Source: Euglena gracilis (Eukaryota; Euglenida; Euglenophyceae; Euglenales). Taken from it: a DNA stretch of 64,000 bases. The translations under genes and the position numbers were made by a program. The notes beneath the pieces were generated by a model. It searched no databases. It was not told where the DNA came from and saw only the letters and a program-made list of their open reading frames with translations. The stretch covers positions 25,582,938-25,646,937 of the forward strand of contig CP154957.1 in the NCBI GenBank assembly GCA_039621445.1. Reading direction: 5' to 3'. Shown one piece after another: positions 52,301-59,842 of the stretch (its first letter is position 1; each line of letters starts with the position of its first letter).

Positions 52301-55300
52301 TGCTCCATCTCCTCGGCGTCCGCTGCCGTCCCGTGCCAGCAGGAGTCTCGGTACTCCTGGCTGGCCGGGTACGCCCACCGCGACAGCGCGTCCCCCACCT
52401 CGTTCTTCTCCCCCGGCACGTACACCACCTCCACCATGTGCTCGTTGAGCTTGGAGTGCCACCTCGCCCGCCGGCCCTGTGGTCCCGCTCCTCGGGCGAC
52501 GTGCTCCTTGTACCAGCTCTCCAAGGACCGGTGGTCCGTCAGCACCAGGACCTTCTGCCCGGTGATGTAGCCGCTCCACTTGTCCAGCGCGCTCACCACC
52601 GCGTACGTCTCCTTGTCCCGGGTATCCCATCGCAGCCGCTGCCCCTCCGTCAGCTTCCTGCTCATGAAGCCCACCGCCACCGTCGCCCTGGGCTTCAGGA
52701 GCTCCTCCACCGAGGGGATGCCCTCCACCTTCGGCAGCTGCTCCAGCACGGCGCCCACCGCATAGTCAGAGGCGTCCGTGCGCAACACGAACGGCTTGTT
52801 CATGTCCACGTGCCACAGCTCCAGGTCCGCCACCAGCGCTGCCTTCAGCTTCTCGAACGCCTCCAGCTCAGCCGCGGACCACCCGATGGGGTGCTTGCTG
52901 CCCGCCCGGGACAAATCCCGCGGCAGCTTCAGCTTCTCCTGCAGGGGGGCGGCCAGCTCCGAGTACATACGTACATACCCCGAATAATAATTGCAGAGGC
53001 CGAGAAAGGCGCGCAAACTCGTCACATTGGCCGGGGGTTGCCACCGCTGCACCGCCGCCAGCTTGCCGCTCGCGGGCACGCGCTTGCCCTCCCCCAGCAC
53101 GTGCCCCACGAACTCCGCCCTCTTGCGGAACAGCTGCGCCTTCTTCTTGTCCGCCACCCACCGATCCGCCTCCAGCGCCCGCAGGGTCTCCCGCAGATCC
53201 CCCGCGTGCCGCCTGATCAGCTCCTCGTCGCTCCACCCCGGCAGCCGCCTCGTGCTCACCAGGATGTCGTCGAAGTAGGGGTGGGTGTGGGCGGAGACGT
53301 TGCGGCAGGTCGCGTCGATGTCCCTCTGGAGCAGCGCCGGACCGACGTTGATGCCCTGGGGCACCACGGTCCACTGCCAGAGGCCGCCGGGCAGGTGGAT
53401 GTTGGTGATGGGTCGGCTTTCCTCCGCCATGGCCACCTGGTGGAAGGCGTCCCGCAGGTCCACCGTCGAGAAGATCTCGCACTTCGCCTGCTCGCTCACG
53501 ATGTCCTCCGTCAGCGGTAGGGGGTAGGAGTCCATCTGCAGCATCTTGTTGGTCAAGCTGTAGTCGCACACCAGCCTCCACTTGCCCGACTTCTTGCGGA
53601 TGGGGAAGGCGGCCGCCCTCCACGGCCCCCGCCCCGCCTCCAGCTTGCCGTCCGCCAGGCACTCCCGCTCCATCTCCCTCAGGGCCTCCAGCCGCTCGCC
53701 CTTGAGGTTGATGATCCGGCCCACCACTGGGGTTGCCCCCGGCTTCAGCCTCAGCACCGCCTTCCCATGGGTGCCCCGCGCCGGGGGACACGGCCAGACC
53801 CGCTCACGGAACACCCGGCCTTCGAACTCGTTGATGATCTCGTCCCGCAGCTGCCGCGCCAAGGGATGGTCGACATCATCTTCCGTCTCCACCACCCCTC
53901 GCACCGCCTTCGCCGCTTCTTCGGCCTCCTTCAGCATCATCGCCACTTCTCGGACTGCTGCCTCGTCCGTGGTCAGCTGCCGCATCTTCTTCACCGTGGA
54001 GAGGTAGCCGTCCAGCTCGTCTTCGTCATCATCATCATCTTCCTCCTTCTTCTCTTCGTCTCCACGCCGCCTCAGGATCCACTTGGGGTCCGCGTGGAGC
54101 TGCAAGGTGTCGCGCCATGGCTGGACATCCAGCCGGTTCTCCCGGAGCCATAGATACCCCAGGATCAGATCCGTGCTGATGCAGCCATCGTATGCCACCA
54201 CCTTCGTCGTCCACGTCCTCGGTTTCCGCTCCTCGTCGTCGGTCTGGGCCGCGAAGGACAGCTTCAGCTCTGCTTCTCGTTGTCCTCCGGGTAGTGCTTC
54301 TCCGCTCACCGTGCGCAGCACCAAGGGTCTCGTTGCCGCGTGGAACACCGACTCCGGGAACAGCTCCTTCTTCACGAGGGAGGTCTGCGCCCCCGTATCG
54401 ATCAAGGCCTTCGCCTGGATCTTCATCCCGCCTGCCTCCACCTCCACGTCCATCAGCAGCTGGTAGCACCCCCCACGGTGCTCCATCCGGCCGACCGTGA
54501 ACGGCCGGTTCGGGAGGTGCTGCCACGGCCGCACCACCACCTTCCGCACCTTCTTCGCCTCCTCCGCCGCCACTTCTTCCCGTGCCTTCTCCCCCAGGCA
54601 CAGGAACCGCACCACTCCCTCCGGGATGCGATAGGTCTCCTCATTTGTGCACCTGCGCTCGCCGCCAGTGCCTCCCAGCTGTAGCCGATGTCGTCGTACG
54701 CCGTCTGGTCCTTCCACCATGCTGCCGCACTTCCCACCACAGATGACGTCGTCCAGCTCCTTCGCCATCGCGTCGCTGACCCAGAAGCGGGTCGGCTTGC
54801 GATACCCGTACTCCGTGAAGCGGCAGTAGTCGATATCCACGTACCGCACTCCGCGCAGGACTCGTCGCCACCGCAGCAAGCCGAACCTCGGGTTTTCAAT
54901 CCACCAGCGCGTAGGCGCCAAGTACTCCACCAGCTCCCTCGTGGCCTTCACCACCGCGTCCGCCATGCGGAGCCTCCTCTTGCGGGTGGTGAGGGCTGCG
55001 GAGTACTCGGTACAGGGCGGGGACGCCGCGATGACCTCGAAGTAGCCGGGAGCGTACTGCTCCCAGTACCTCCACTTCCTCACGTCGGCCACGATGTCCG
55101 GCTTCCACTTCTCGTCCCAGTCCACGCTGATCACCTTGAAGCCCATCTTCTCCAGCGCTCTTCTGACACTGCCCGTTCCGGAGAACAGGTCCAGTGCCCA
55201 TCTTTCCTTCTCTTCCTTCGCCGCCTTCTTCACCGGCTCTTTCTTCTCCTTCTTCGCCGGTGCTTTCTTCATCTCCTTCGCCAGTGCTTGTCTTTCTTGT

Positions 55301-55779
55301 GGTGGTGTCTTGTGGAGACTTGGTGATGCCTTCGGTGATGATGTTGTCGATGTTGTTGATGGCGATGACGTGGATCTTGGTAGACTCGATCTCGATGCTG
55401 TCTTCGTCGCCGATGCCGTCGGCGTTGATGTGGTCGATGATGTCTTCGTTGCCGATGCCGTCGGCGTTGATGTGGTCGATGATGTCTTCGTTGCCGATGC
55501 CGTCGGCGTTGATGAGGGCGATGATGTCACCATCGCCTTCGGCACACTCGGTGATGTTGATGGGGACAATGGTGTCGGCTTCGCCTTCGACACCTGCCGC
55601 AGGCAGGGTCTCTCCCCTTCCTTTGGAGGCTTCCTGCCTCTTCTCTTTCTTTGGACCAGCCGCCATCCTTCTTCTTCATACTCCACTGCTCTTACCAGCC
55701 TTGTCCCTGGTGCGGATGTCGGCTGGGTAGTTGACTGCCGGTCCAGGCCCTTCCCCTCGGGACCTGACGGCCCCGTCAT
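49321..55779 (-). CDS. pol: Pol polyprotein with DNA methyltransferase-like domain and chromodomain
   Basis: 2,152 codons, no break; ATG at 55,779 overlaps the gag stop. Approximate residues: 1-190 Ser/Thr/Lys-rich with three 14-residue repeats; 190-380 SAM-dependent methyltransferase-like, with Leu-Asp-Leu-Phe-Ser-Gly-Thr-Gly (196-203), Pro-Pro-Cys (254-256), Glu-Asn-Pro (295-297) and an Arg-Lys-Pro-Thr-Arg-Phe-Trp motif (about 325-331); aspartic protease Asp-Thr-Gly (461-463); RT with Asp774 and Tyr-Phe-Asp-Asp (835-838); RNase H Asp1002, Glu1057, Asp1082, Asp1130; a Pro/Ala-rich linker of about 250 residues; integrase with His/Cys zinc region (about 1450-1497) and Asp1524, Asp1588, Glu1624 (DD35E); chromodomain (about 1812-1860); an acidic, then Pro-rich, tail. 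Pro-Pro-Cys points to a C5-cytosine type enzyme; Glu-Asn-Pro differs from the usual Glu-Asn-Val. All key catalytic residues are present, so activity is plausible. A Ty3-type pol is usually well below this length; the methyltransferase, linker and tail account for the excess. Confidence 0.93.
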   Translation of the reverse strand: MTGPSGPEGKGLDRQSTTQPTSAPGTRLVRAVEYEEEGWRLVQRKRRGRKPPKEGERPCLRQVSKAKPTPLSPSTSPSVPKAMVTSSPSSTPTASATKTSSTTSTPTASATKTSSTTSTPTASATKTASRSSLPRSTSSPSTTSTTSSPKASPSLHKTPPQERQALAKEMKKAPAKKEKKEPVKKAAKEEKERWALDLFSGTGSVRRALEKMGFKVISVDWDEKWKPDIVADVRKWRYWEQYAPGYFEVIAASPPCTEYSAALTTRKRRLRMADAVVKATRELVEYLAPTRWWIENPRFGLLRWRRVLRGVRYVDIDYCRFTEYGYRKPTRFWVSDAMAKELDDVICGGKCGSMVEGPDGVRRHRLQLGGTGGERRCTNEETYRIPEGVVRFLCLGEKAREEVAAEEAKKVRKVVVRPWQHLPNRPFTVGRMEHRGGCYQLLMDVEVEAGGMKIQAKALIDTGAQTSLVKKELFPESVFHAATRPLVLRTVSGEALPGGQREAELKLSFAAQTDDEERKPRTWTTKVVAYDGCISTDLILGYLWLRENRLDVQPWRDTLQLHADPKWILRRRGDEEKKEEDDDDDEDELDGYLSTVKKMRQLTTDEAAVREVAMMLKEAEEAAKAVRGVVETEDDVDHPLARQLRDEIINEFEGRVFRERVWPCPPARGTHGKAVLRLKPGATPVVGRIINLKGERLEALREMERECLADGKLEAGRGPWRAAAFPIRKKSGKWRLVCDYSLTNKMLQMDSYPLPLTEDIVSEQAKCEIFSTVDLRDAFHQVAMAEESRPITNIHLPGGLWQWTVVPQGINVGPALLQRDIDATCRNVSAHTHPYFDDILVSTRRLPGWSDEELIRRHAGDLRETLRALEADRWVADKKKAQLFRKRAEFVGHVLGEGKRVPASGKLAAVQRWQPPANVTSLRAFLGLCNYYSGYVRMYSELAAPLQEKLKLPRDLSRAGSKHPIGWSAAELEAFEKLKAALVADLELWHVDMNKPFVLRTDASDYAVGAVLEQLPKVEGIPSVEELLKPRATVAVGFMSRKLTEGQRLRWDTRDKETYAVVSALDKWSGYITGQKVLVLTDHRSLESWYKEHVARGAGPQGRRARWHSKLNEHMVEVVYVPGEKNEVGDALSRWAYPASQEYRDSCWHGTAADAEEMEQQIREEKAAERSCPKAVHPVDKVCPLPTANAASPSPPAGTPATTAASAGTPASEAAPAGIPAAGSPAIRPPPPPHPTAPAATAAPTVRVPSATALASPGQPEQPQHPALSAQPKQQQQPATPRTVRFSVRPAAAPAAAPAVRSPSAEQASSPPAASARSIPPSAAIAVTTRSQAAAKPPGAAVPKKPAVPPKVGGHPSPPAVPPVAAAVPPVAAAVPPAAATPAAAPQDEDQDLMAMDWSEAYEKCPTFKEPWQAIKRGRPWPTGYRKEAGKLVKDSVWCVPDALTERAIREQHRASGHVGGERLLDEASRNFQFAVPSRARELAGKILAVCEFCQASEHPHQPLRLRITPTPVPPHVMCSVSVDLFQMPEVEVEGGKLVNVFAACIDRHSGWAIATVHHTRGLTAEAVAKAMYEQWAQFGVPSVITSDRGHTVVGAWWRAMCARLGVRHAFSQAYHHEGNARAEVLGAQIQKRLRKMKAAEGVEWPEALPRALRTLHDSAGPSGLSPFQVLFGRERWYGGVPYQPPTRAEDAVAFFERMQDIDHRVAKILNEEHAKTAETVNKRRKELPEQEINDKVWYLRPHTRTGEKLETCVVAERTSEHTYVLQMEDGRKQVAHRSQIKSYRHDPALMGPPLRLFHFRQSRPEEGSRLDEWEVEAVVTHRRDANGDLEFLVKWLWYEEKTWEPLRHFFHRYASPIVSYFVEHDIKEDIMKYLSRFPEEAHIAICHAVEIEKEKEKEFGLSWEEPPEEWMWQDPEDGDVCREGDDSAGDDDEGDGGDEGDRDQEDGGDAGPAGPQQAAHPRYPVRVHRQPASGKRPVSVRSASARYVLSPALLLPQLHRPPPHHSPCHTRTHPAVQAYLRDPVPESPLPPRVEVAAPACRPAGTPQLGIPPSHQGAPFPCTPMTRPCGEGAPPPEACPCMATVRPGPSFPTRRPPLPPAHTPWGNGKGLASTWDFLHGGRVPVHLSVPSPRLRRSGQAAGSVRAGAELSS
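51610..52360 (-). other. Pro/Ala-rich linker between RNase H and integrase
   Basis: Encodes about 250 residues dominated by Pro, Ala, Ser, Gln and Thr, with repeats such as Val-Pro-Pro-Val-Ala-Ala-Ala (51,640-51,700). It interrupts the usual short RNase H-integrase connection and is probably flexible. Confidence 0.8.
55395..55525 (-). repeat. 42-base tandem repeat in pol N-terminus
   Basis: Three near-identical units encode a 14-residue Ser/Thr-rich repeat beginning Thr-Pro-Thr-Ala-Ser-Ala-Thr-Lys. Being a multiple of three it keeps frame. Confidence 0.85.
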
Positions 55780-56261
55780 TGCTGCGTCGATGTCGTCCCG
55801 GCCGCTTCTCCTTTGCCGGAACCCTTCTCACCGCCTTTGCCTTTCCCCTTACCCTTGCCTTTGCCTTTTCCACCATCTTTCCCCTTGCCTTCACCTTTGC
55901 CGGTCCATCCTTCATTCCACGGCTGCTGATTGCCTTTGCCTCGGCCAGCCCAGCCTTGGGCATTGTTGGAGTCCTTGGTCTCGTCCACCTTCTTTGCTTC
56001 ACCTTGCTTTTCTTTCTTCACCGCTTCCTTCTTCACTTCCTTGGTGTTGGACTCCTCCTGGACTCCTTGATTGGCCTTGGTGTCGGTCTCGTCATCTTCA
56101 TCTTCGACATCCACTTCCCGCTGCCATCTTGTGGGTGCCGCCGGTTTGCGGTGGGCCGGCTCGGGGTCGCCCATGGTGGCGGCCCGCTGGTCCACCCTCA
56201 GCCACCGCACCATGAGGTCGTTGACTTGGGTGGCGGTGAACTCCACGGTGTCCGGGGCCAC
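55776..56261 (-). CDS. gag: gag, C-terminal basic frame
   Basis: About 160 codons to a TGA at 55,776-55,778. The frame is open upstream too, and no ATG marks its start (the first plausible start codon is GTG at 56,261), which supports entry by frameshift from the frame above. The end is a Gly/Lys-rich run with (Gly-Lys) repeats, suitable for RNA binding in place of a zinc knuckle. Its stop overlaps the pol start as ATGA. Confidence 0.7.
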   Translation of the reverse strand: MAPDTVEFTATQVNDLMVRWLRVDQRAATMGDPEPAHRKPAAPTRWQREVDVEDEDDETDTKANQGVQEESNTKEVKKEAVKKEKQGEAKKVDETKDSNNAQGWAGRGKGNQQPWNEGWTGKGEGKGKDGGKGKGKGKGKGKGGEKGSGKGEAAGTTSTQQ

Positions 56262-57493
56262 CCGGTGGTTGCGGCTTGCGGGTGTGATGCCGGATGTTGC
56301 GCTGCTCGGTGCGCTGGTGGGGCGGCGGTGCTGGCGGGTCGCGATGCCGGTGCAGACGGATGCGACGACAGCGCGGACTGCTGCACTTGCGCGCGGGACG
56401 GTTGCGGATGGGATGGTGCACGTTGGGCCGCGGAGGACGACGGTTGGCGCTGGGACACGGACAGCGGCTCTGCTCGGATGACTGCGGCGGTGCTCGATCG
56501 GCGGGGGAATGCATACGCGGATTGCGGCATGGATATCCCTTCCCTTGCCGGGCGCGCGGTGGTTGACGATGAGGACCGCTCAGCCTGGGCTCGGGCCGCC
56601 CCCGCCGAAGCAGGCTGGGGGGCGGACTGGTAGGGATCGGCTGCCCCTCGGGTTGGCGGCGTGGTCTGAGCCGCCGAGGACACCGGGGGTCCCCCGGCTG
56701 GGCGGAGACCGGACATCTTGACAGACCACTGCTTGATCTCCTCCTTTGCCATCTGAATCTCTCTGAACAGCGCCGTCACCACTTGGTCCACTTCCCGGAG
56801 GGCCTTCTCCAAGTACACCCTGCACTTGCCCTCCAACTCCACGGAAATCCGGTCGGCCAGCTTGTTGAAATACTGCACCTGCAACGCCGGGATCTCGGTC
56901 TTGGAGTTGAGCTCCATCCGCTGCAGTCGCTCTTCCATCTGCCGCACCACCGTGGCGATCTCCTCCCGCGTCACCATGGCTCCCCGGAGACGGGCCACCT
57001 CCACTGCCGTTTCCGGGTCCACCACCCGGGCCGCACCCTCGCCGGGGCCGGCACGCACCATCGCCGTCAAGCCTTGCACCTCTGCCTCGTGGCATCGGTG
57101 CTCAGCCTGCACGGCGGCGATTGCTTGGGCCGCCTCATCCGCCGCCTTTCGGGCGGCCGCCTTGGCTTGCGCCACTTGGCCCTCGAGCCGTCCGTGCTGG
57201 GCTTGGATGGTCTCCATGAACTGCGCGATGACCTTGCCTTGCCCCTCCGCCACTTGTCGATAGGCCGCCGCGGACACCTCCTTCGTGGCCTTGATCTCCG
57301 TGTCCATCTCCTCCAGCGCCGCGGTGGGCCAGTCATCCCACATCTCCCGGGTGCAGTTGCCCAGGAGGTCGAGCTGGGCCACCACCTGCCCGGGACTCGC
57401 CTCCACGCCGCGGACTTGGGCACCCACGGCGTCGATGCGGCTCGTCAGCCACACCGCCACCTCCTCCGACACCCCGGGATACTCATCCTGCAT
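56198..57493 (-). CDS. gag: gag, main frame with coiled-coil region
   Basis: 431 codons from ATG at 57,493. The first 290 residues are predicted mainly helical: Ala/Glu/Gln-rich with heptad-like Leu/Val/Met spacing (for example Gln-Met-Glu-Glu-Arg-Leu-Gln-Arg-Met-Glu near 56,930). The last 140 are Ser/Ala/Pro/Gln-rich and probably disordered. No zinc knuckle. The final 20 residues are Trp/Pro/Ser-rich and out of character. The real reading probably shifts -1 at a CCCC run near 56,257 into the next frame. Expected role: structural protein that packages the RNA (inferred from location). Confidence 0.75.
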   Translation of the reverse strand: MQDEYPGVSEEVAVWLTSRIDAVGAQVRGVEASPGQVVAQLDLLGNCTREMWDDWPTAALEEMDTEIKATKEVSAAAYRQVAEGQGKVIAQFMETIQAQHGRLEGQVAQAKAAARKAADEAAQAIAAVQAEHRCHEAEVQGLTAMVRAGPGEGAARVVDPETAVEVARLRGAMVTREEIATVVRQMEERLQRMELNSKTEIPALQVQYFNKLADRISVELEGKCRVYLEKALREVDQVVTALFREIQMAKEEIKQWSVKMSGLRPAGGPPVSSAAQTTPPTRGAADPYQSAPQPASAGAARAQAERSSSSTTARPAREGISMPQSAYAFPRRSSTAAVIRAEPLSVSQRQPSSSAAQRAPSHPQPSRAQVQQSALSSHPSAPASRPASTAAPPAHRAAQHPASHPQAATTGWPRTPWSSPPPKSTTSWCGG

Positions 57494-57891
57494 AGGCTGG
57501 TCTTGCAGGGGACTTCATCCCCGGCTCCCATCTCCTCCTGGTACACCTCGGGGGCCATATCTTCCTCGTATCCCTCACCTGCGGGCTCAGCCTCGTCGTA
57601 CATCTCGAGGGTCTGCTCGTACGTCTCCTCTGCCCGGTCATACTCCACACCCGTCACGTCCTCGTCCATCTCGTCCACGATCCTTGGCATCTTGAGCGGC
57701 CGGTGGGACGATGAGGCTTCGGAAAAGGGGGTTCGTTCCCCCCACACCATTTGATCCCCCTTGCGGCTCCCTCTGGGGGTGGTGGTGGGGGAGAACAGCA
57801 GCGCCGCCCCCGCCGCGGCCAGCAGCGGGAAGCGGGCCCGCAGCGGGGTGGCGTCCCCCGGGGACTCCAGCTCCGGCAGCTGGAGCGGCAC
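57445..57891 (-). CDS. gag: gag, first frame
   Basis: 148 codons from ATG at 57,891. After an N-terminal Pro/Leu/Ala part, the protein is strongly acidic (Asp/Glu/Tyr-rich, 57,700-57,520). Its last about 16 residues are Arg/Cys-rich and look out of frame. Sensible sequence continues in the next frame, one base back, at a CCCC run near 57,508. Either a real or base-called single C deletion, or a -1 frameshift, joins it to the next segment. Role as the gag N-terminus is inferred from position. Confidence 0.65.
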   Translation of the reverse strand: MPLQLPELESPGDATPLRARFPLLAAAGAALLFSPTTTPRGSRKGDQMVWGERTPFSEASSSHRPLKMPRIVDEMDEDVTGVEYDRAEETYEQTLEMYDEAEPAGEGYEEDMAPEVYQEEMGAGDEVPCKTSLCRMSIPGCRRRWRCG

Positions 57892-58328
57892 CAGCGCGAA
57901 CGCCGCCGCGGACGCCGCCGCGGATGCCGCTGCGGACCCCGCCGCGGACGCCGCCGCGGACCTCCCCGGGGACGGCGTTGCTGCTGGGCTGGTGCGCAGG
58001 GACTGGGACAGGTACGAGGGTGGGGATGGGGTGGACAGGATGGGGAATGTGAGCTGGAGTGGGAATGGGAGCTGGGGGTTTGGGCTTATCGCCTTTTCTT
58101 GAGCGGGGCTAGGTGGGGAAATGGGGGATTCTTTTTCTGCTGTGCACGCTGAGGGGGACTGAGCAGCGGCATGCGTGTGCGGGGGATTGGGATTGGGTAT
58201 GGGGCGGTCTTTTTAATGTTGGGGAGTCCCATGGTGGGGGACACCCACCACCGGGGCGGAGTGAGCCTGGGGAGCCGGATCCATCTTGTCGGTGTGGTTT
58301 GTTCCCAGGAAATTTTGTTCTGTGAAAA
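57892..58328 (-). other. Leader of the large retrotransposon
   Basis: About 440 bases between primer site and gag. Contains five 12-base GCCGCCGCGGAC-type units at 57,902-57,961 (plus-strand reading). No clear start codon frame before 57,891. Confidence 0.6.
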
Positions 58329-58340
58329 ACGTCTGCTACC
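58329..58340 (-). other. Primer-binding site
   Basis: Directly after the 5' LTR the sense strand reads (T)GGTAGCAGACG, close to the TGGTAnCAGA start used by elements primed from initiator Met tRNA. The first T is shared with the LTR end. Confidence 0.65.
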
Positions 58341-58978
58341 AGTTTCCCGAACGATGTTGTTTTTGCCCAGCCTTCACTCCCGGGGGTCCGTGAGGGGGTA
58401 CCGGCGGTGTGGGGGGTAGGCGCGATGGGCTCTGGGGAGAGGGGTAGGTTCGGGATACTCCCCTTCCCACGTTGGATTTTTCCCGGGGACCGAAGGCCCT
58501 CCTTTTTGGGGAGTGGTTGGAGGGGGGAGTCCGGCTTGGCGTCCCTTCCGGCAGTGGGGGGGTTTAGGAAAAGGCCTGGTTGCCCTCCCCTAGGCTTCAG
58601 ATACCCCAGCACCAACACCTTTTTCGCTTGTACTGCACTCCTGCGCCAGCAGATAACCAATCTTTTTTGTAATCCTTTGCTTGCTCCGCCCTTGGATTTT
58701 TGACTTTCTTGAACTTTTGCACTTCCTTGGCTCCAGTGCCTTTCTTTGAATTGCCTTGAAAATCCTTGAAAATTGATATAATTTGACCTTGGTCTTGATT
58801 CAGCAGGCACAATCTTGAATTGAAACCACGGGTAAAAAGAGGGAGCCTGCAGTGAAAAACAGAACAGTTAGAGGTGCGGTTTGCGCTATTTTGATGCTTA
58901 ATTAGCGCAGTGGTTCGCTATATACAACAGCAGGCTGTTATAGTGGCAATGGAAGGTGCAGCGGCCGGTCCGCCAACT
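58341..58978 (-). repeat. 5' LTR of the large retrotransposon
   Basis: 638 bases, 99% identical to the left LTR. Differences seen: near 58,408 (T for G), 58,472 (T for A), one extra T near 58,666 and 58,829 (C for T). Confidence 0.95.
58919..58924 (-). promoter_or_regulatory. Possible TATA box in the 5' LTR
   Basis: TATATA lies about 55 bases inside the 5' end of the sense-strand LTR. This is the only clear TATA-like site seen there. No experimental start site, so tentative. Confidence 0.3.
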
Positions 58979-59751
58979 GAAGGTGTCGTCACAGGAGGTG
59001 CTCGAACAGGAATTGTAGATTGTGCGGGTGCTTTTGCACGTGCCGACTGCGCGGCTTGAGCAGGGGGTCCTGTTCTTTGTATAGGTACGGGTTGGTTTGA
59101 AACTGCTGCCGATGCGGCAGGCTGCGTAGATGTTGATTGCGCAGTCGAAACTGCTTGTGCCGGTTTTGTTTCTGGTGCCGGAGTAGGTTGAGCTACTGGC
59201 GACACAAGATTCCACGCCGAAGCGCGTTGTTCCATTGGGCCAGGTTGATGTGGCGGTGCATTCAAACGCAAAACTTCGGGTAGTGCCCAGGTGGGTATAC
59301 CTAAAATTTTGGTGTTTGGACCAGTGCCATCCATTATCACTCCTTTTACGTTGATGTCTCCCAAATGAGATCCATGTTCGTAAATTTTGTCAAGAGGAAG
59401 GTACTGTTCGCCTTTGGTTGTGTAAGCGAAATCCGCAGATTGTGGTACTCGTTCATAGTGAATATTGTCCACTACGGGACGCAATGGGTTTTCTCCGACA
59501 ACCCGTATCGCTGTCGGTTCCGGCAGCGGAACGGCGGGGGTTGTCGGTGGTTGTGGTTGAGATTGTACAGATGGTTGGGTTTGTACGGGTTGAGGTGGTT
59601 GAGGGGCTGGTTGAGGTGATTCGTCTGTTTCCATGGTATACTCCGGCTCTGGTTCTGCCGTTGTATACTCGTCATAAGGCTCTTCGGCCATCTCGTCGGT
59701 ATAGTTTTCATCGTATGGCTCTTCGGGCTGCATAGCGTATTGTGATGGCAT
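58979..59751 (-). pseudogene. 5' half of the 393-codon split frame
   Basis: Starts with ATG at 59,751. The first 75 residues are acidic with repeated Glu-Glu-Pro-Tyr-Asp-Glu units and a Pro/Gln-rich run. Then comes a compact region with His-Tyr-Glu-Arg, Tyr-Leu-Pro-Leu-Asp-Lys and Trp-Ala-Leu-Pro-Glu, then an Ala/Pro/Gln/Thr-rich tail. Insertion of the element after 58,979 separates it from its end at 45,549. The predicted truncated product would run a few codons into the LTR. Function unknown. Position after a zinc-knuckle frame suggests a retroelement or virus-like structural protein, which is inference. Confidence 0.65.
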
Positions 59752-59842
59752 ACAGCCTCCCAGTTCCGGGCAGGTGGCATGCGTGGGGGAGAGGAAAAAC
59801 GTTGTTGTGGTAAGTATATTGGTTCTTGCATTTGGACATCAC

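Larger units (their letters stand above)
45962..58978 (-). mobile_element. Intact-looking Ty3/Gypsy-type LTR retrotransposon with methyltransferase
   Basis: LTRs of 637 and 638 bases (45,962-46,598; 58,341-58,978) show three substitutions and one single-base length change. Outer ends are AGTT...AACT and the flanking GAAG is duplicated (45,958-45,961; 58,979-58,982; one extra T could extend it). The primer-binding site follows the right LTR and a polypurine tract precedes the left one, so transcription is leftward. Coding order: gag in three frames, then one pol frame with methyltransferase, protease, RT, RNase H, integrase and chromodomain. RT before integrase and the chromodomain place it with Gypsy/chromovirus-like elements. 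A G-rich array fills the 3' non-coding part. Confidence 0.95.

Noticed and set aside
49474-53520. Long plus-strand frames opposite pol (up to 805 codons)
   Set aside because: Complement of the GC-rich pol coding frame. No motifs, and the minus-strand frame has every expected pol domain.
58110-58810. Minus-strand 233-codon frame running through the 5' LTR
   Set aside because: It reads across the LTR and leader, its LTR half recurs in the other LTR, and it has no domain. Treated as non-coding.
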